DNA of 64,000 nt, taken from contig NZ_CANMZM010000002.1 of the NCBI RefSeq assembly GCF_947502395.1, positions 186,001-250,000 of the forward strand, given 5' to 3'. The stretch comes from an uncultured Erythrobacter sp. GTDB lineage: Bacteria; Pseudomonadota; Alphaproteobacteria; Sphingomonadales; Sphingomonadaceae. A program made the position numbers and the translations under genes. Below are positions 61,520 to 64,000 of the stretch, piece by piece. The notes under the pieces were generated by a model that made no database searches, had not been told where the DNA came from, and was given only the letters and a program-made list of their open reading frames with translations. Every line of letters begins with the position of its first letter. Positions within the stretch are counted from its first letter, which is position 1.

Positions 61520-62206
61520 TCACCATTTTTTGGGGCCCTCTTCCTCTTCAGCTTCCAAGAGCCATTCCTCTATGTCAGCTTCCTCTCGCGCATCAAGGAT
61601 GAACGCGATGTGATCGAATTTGTGGCCCGCCCGGAGCATTGCGGCAACCTGTTTCTCGCGGCGTTTGTGCGATTGTTCGGGCGGTTCGTCGTCTTCGGGT
61701 GCGATGCCAAAGGGCCCAAACCGGCGCTTCCTGGCAAGCAGGATTGCAGCGCGCCGTATTGCAGCCTCGCTGGGCGCGGTTTCTTCGCGAGTATGCTCGT
61801 CGACGCCAGCAGCCCAGAGCGCTTGCTCGACCCGTCTCGCGCCATAGCCACGAGCGGTCAGATCGCGGGTTTTGGAGCGGGCATAGGCCTCATCATCGAC
61901 ATATCCGAGTTCGATCAAGCGCGTGACCAGCGCCGCAACATCAGGCATCTGCACTCGGCCATCTTCATCTTCGGCAACGCCCCGCTCACGCAGCTTTCTC
62001 GCCAAATAGCCTTCGAGCTTGGCCCCCGTGGTGGCGAAGCGCGCAACATAGGCAAGAGCGAGGTCACGCAAGGTCGTTTCATCGAGCGGACGCGTCTTTT
62101 TTCGTTTACGCACAGCTTTCTTGCGTTCCGAAGTCGGGCTCTCTTCCCCGGGAAGAGACGACATTTCGTTACGTTTTGATGACCTTTTGCTTCCCTCGGG
62201 CTTCAT
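61520..62206 (-). CDS. recX: RecX regulatory protein
   Basis: 228 residues from ATG 62206 with AAGGCGA upstream. A basic N-terminal extension (KKAVRKRKKTRP) precedes the three-helix repeats: LRDLALAYVARFATTGAKLEGYLARKLRERGV, LVTRLIELGYVDDEAYARSKTRDLTARGYGARRVEQALWAAGVD and a C-terminal repeat. RecX inhibits RecA filaments. recA is not adjacent. Acidic C-terminus (EEWLLEAEEEEG). Confidence 0.9.
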   Translation of the reverse strand: MKPEGSKRSSKRNEMSSLPGEESPTSERKKAVRKRKKTRPLDETTLRDLALAYVARFATTGAKLEGYLARKLRERGVAEDEDGRVQMPDVAALVTRLIELGYVDDEAYARSKTRDLTARGYGARRVEQALWAAGVDEHTREETAPSEAAIRRAAILLARKRRFGPFGIAPEDDEPPEQSHKRREKQVAAMLRAGHKFDHIAFILDAREEADIEEWLLEAEEEEGPKKW

Positions 62207-62344
62207 TTCGCCTTATTCGTGCCACAGTCCTTATCAAATGGAAAAGACAAAAGGCCTTCAGAGCATATATCCATGCGATGGAGAAACGGGGATTGAATTG
62301 AGTGCGCTGGACACGCACGCCAACTGACGGGTACCGCAAACACC

Positions 62345-64000
62345 ATGACCGACGCCGCTTTGACGCCGACGCCGAATGATTGTGAATTGCCAAGGATCCG
62401 CGCCAAGTTCGCGACCTTTAATGACGCCATCGACTATGCCGCCCGAAGCAAGAAGGGCATGAACTTCCACGACATGCGTGGGAAGCTCGAACGCGTCTAT
62501 CCTTATTCGGAAATGCGCGAAGATGCGATTGAGATGGCCTATCGCATGATTGCGGCGGGCATCAAGCCACAGGATCGTGTCGCGCTGATCGCGGAGACAG
62601 GGCCGGACTTTGCCGCGCTGTTCTGCGCCTGCGTCTATGTCGGCGCGTGGCCCGTACCGCTGCCTCTGCCGACATCGTTTGGCGGGAAGGAGAGCTATAT
62701 CGATCAGCTTGCGGTTCAATTGCGAAGCGCTGATCCAGTGGTGTTGATCTATCCGGAAGAGATCGGCGAAATGGCTAGCGCGGCTGCGGCAAAGCAGGAG
62801 TGCTCCGGGATAAGCTGGCAAGATTTTGCCAAATATGAAGCGCCCAAGGTCGATCTTAACAAAGCCTCGCCGCAAGACATTTGCTATCTGCAATATTCCT
62901 CGGGCTCGACCCGCTTCCCAACCGGCGTCGCGGTCACCCATGAAGCGCTGCTGCACAATTTGTACGGCCATGCGGAATCGATGAACCTGAGCACGAATGA
63001 CCGCTGTATCAGCTGGTTGCCGTGGTATCACGATATGGGCCTTGTGGGTTGTTTCCTTTCGCTTGTCGCGAACCAGTTTTCTGTCGACCTGCTCAAGCCT
63101 GATGCATTCGCGCGCCGCCCGCTTGCCTGGCTCGATATGATCAGCCGCAATCCCGGCAACACCGCAAGCTACTCGCCAACCTTCGGTTATGATATTTGCG
63201 CCCGCCGCATCTCCAGCCAGACCAATGTGGCCGAACGCTTTGACCTCTCGCGCTGGCGGATTGCTGGCAATGGCGCGGATATGATCCGCCCTGACGTGAT
63301 GCAGAGCTTTGTCAACGCCTTCAGCGATGCCGGGTTCAAAGCCTCTGCCTTCACCCCATCCTATGGCCTTGCTGAGGCAGTCCTTGCTGTCACGGTCATG
63401 CCGCCGGGCGAAGGGATCAAGGTCGAGCTCGTCGAAGAAGAACGCCTATCCGGCACACCACGCGATCTTAGTCGTCCGGCTCGCTACCGTGCGATTGTCA
63501 ATTGCGGCAAGCCGCTTCCCGATATGGAAGTGGAGATCCGCGGTGAAAGCGGCGATTCACGCGGCGACCACCAGATCGGCAAGGTCTGGTGCCGCGGCCC
63601 AAGCGTCATGCATTCCTATTTCCGCAATGTCGAAGCGACTGAGGATTGCCTCGTCGATGGCTGGCTCGACACGGGCGATATGGGTTACACTGCCGATGGC
63701 TATCTGTTCATCGTTGGCCGCGCCAAAGACATGATCATCATCAATGGCAAGAACCATTGGCCCCAGGACATTGAATGGGCTGTCGAACAGCTCCCTGGCT
63801 TCAACCACGGTGATATCGCGGCTTTCGCACTTGAGACCGAAAATGGCGAAGAGGCGCCAGCCGTCCTGGTCCATTGCCGCGTGTCTGACCCGGTCGAACG
63901 CGTAAAACTGCGCGAGCAGATTTCCGACAAGGTTCGCTCGGTCACGGGTATGAGCTGCGTGGTCGAACTCGTCCCGCCGCGCACGCTGCCGCGCACAAGC
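62345..64000 (+). CDS. Fatty acyl-AMP ligase (partial, C-terminus off right edge)
   Basis: Open from ATG 62345 through base 64000 (552 codons), absent from the track for lack of a stop. ANL-superfamily motifs: the ATP loop YLQYSSGSTRFPTGVAVTH, SWLPWYHDMGLVG, the FAAL-type insertion region, YGLAEA and VDGWLDTGDMGYTADGYLFIVGRAKDMIIINGKNHWPQDIE. It resembles FadD32/FAAL enzymes, which make acyl-adenylates and hand the acyl group to an acyl carrier protein. In Sphingomonadales and Caulobacter a similar ligase lies with serine palmitoyltransferase genes for sphingolipid synthesis, so such genes may follow beyond the edge (inference). Confidence 0.92.
   Translation, partial: MTDAALTPTPNDCELPRIRAKFATFNDAIDYAARSKKGMNFHDMRGKLERVYPYSEMREDAIEMAYRMIAAGIKPQDRVALIAETGPDFAALFCACVYVGAWPVPLPLPTSFGGKESYIDQLAVQLRSADPVVLIYPEEIGEMASAAAAKQECSGISWQDFAKYEAPKVDLNKASPQDICYLQYSSGSTRFPTGVAVTHEALLHNLYGHAESMNLSTNDRCISWLPWYHDMGLVGCFLSLVANQFSVDLLKPDAFARRPLAWLDMISRNPGNTASYSPTFGYDICARRISSQTNVAERFDLSRWRIAGNGADMIRPDVMQSFVNAFSDAGFKASAFTPSYGLAEAVLAVTVMPPGEGIKVELVEEERLSGTPRDLSRPARYRAIVNCGKPLPDMEVEIRGESGDSRGDHQIGKVWCRGPSVMHSYFRNVEATEDCLVDGWLDTGDMGYTADGYLFIVGRAKDMIIINGKNHWPQDIEWAVEQLPGFNHGDIAAFALETENGEEAPAVLVHCRVSDPVERVKLREQISDKVRSVTGMSCVVELVPPRTLPRTS

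Noticed and set aside
1-64000. CRISPR arrays, insertion sequences, integrases, prophage genes
   Set aside because: No regularly spaced direct repeats, transposase-like or phage-like proteins were seen in any frame.

Overview
The window looks like chromosomal DNA of a GC-rich alphaproteobacterium of the order Sphingomonadales, most likely family Erythrobacteraceae. This is inferred from protein style: several large TonB-dependent receptors, an M1-peptidase/ABC-permease fusion, M14 peptidases, an ABA4-like membrane protein, NDUFA12 next to a DUF2155 protein, and many acyl-CoA enzymes. No ribosomal RNA, insertion sequence, prophage or CRISPR array was seen. The one tRNA found is tRNA-Trp(CCA).

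Layout. 1-1980: start of a CYP102 (P450-BM3 type) self-sufficient monooxygenase, cut by the left edge. 2543-5422: a GbsR/MarR-type regulator followed by a DUF4166 protein and a membrane/SDR39U1 fusion; matching palindromes lie at both promoters. 5322-8261: an MtfA-type peptidase and an acyl-CoA dehydrogenase. 8274-19000: a MacAB-like exporter, then a second ABC system whose permease is fused to an M1 aminopeptidase domain, then a secreted M14 carboxypeptidase. 19208-22570: a large TonB receptor with a strong terminator. 22654-25674: tyrosine catabolism (hppD plus a VOC protein) facing a second VOC protein and a carboxymuconolactone decarboxylase-like protein. 26203-31417: an apparent electrophile/xenobiotic detoxification regulon (zinc alcohol dehydrogenase, old yellow enzyme, TetR regulator, NTF2-like protein, AhpD-like protein, amber-interrupted glutathione S-transferase) with four copies of one AT-rich palindrome. 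32135-43646: a lipid or terpenoid/steroid uptake-and-oxidation block (two thiolases, crotonase, acyl-CoA dehydrogenase, two TonB receptors, EthA-like Baeyer-Villiger monooxygenase).

43699-64000 is more housekeeping in character: CinA-like protein, DsbB-like protein, a polysaccharide deacetylase/GNAT pair, rplK-rplA, nusG, secE, tRNA-Trp, aat, NDUFA12, DUF2155, DUF192, recX and a fatty acyl-AMP ligase cut by the right edge. The normally compact order tRNA-Trp/secE/nusG/rplK/rplA is kept on the minus strand but spread over about 12 kb by interposed genes. Just downstream of secE lies a short second copy of the secE 3' end that differs only by synonymous changes, a likely recombination scar.

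The most interesting signals are the TetR regulon with its shared operator, the secE scar with the dispersed translation/secretion cluster, the twin palindromes of the GbsR-type regulator, the operator at hppD and the amber codon in the GST gene. All functional calls rest on motif recognition by eye; no database search was run.
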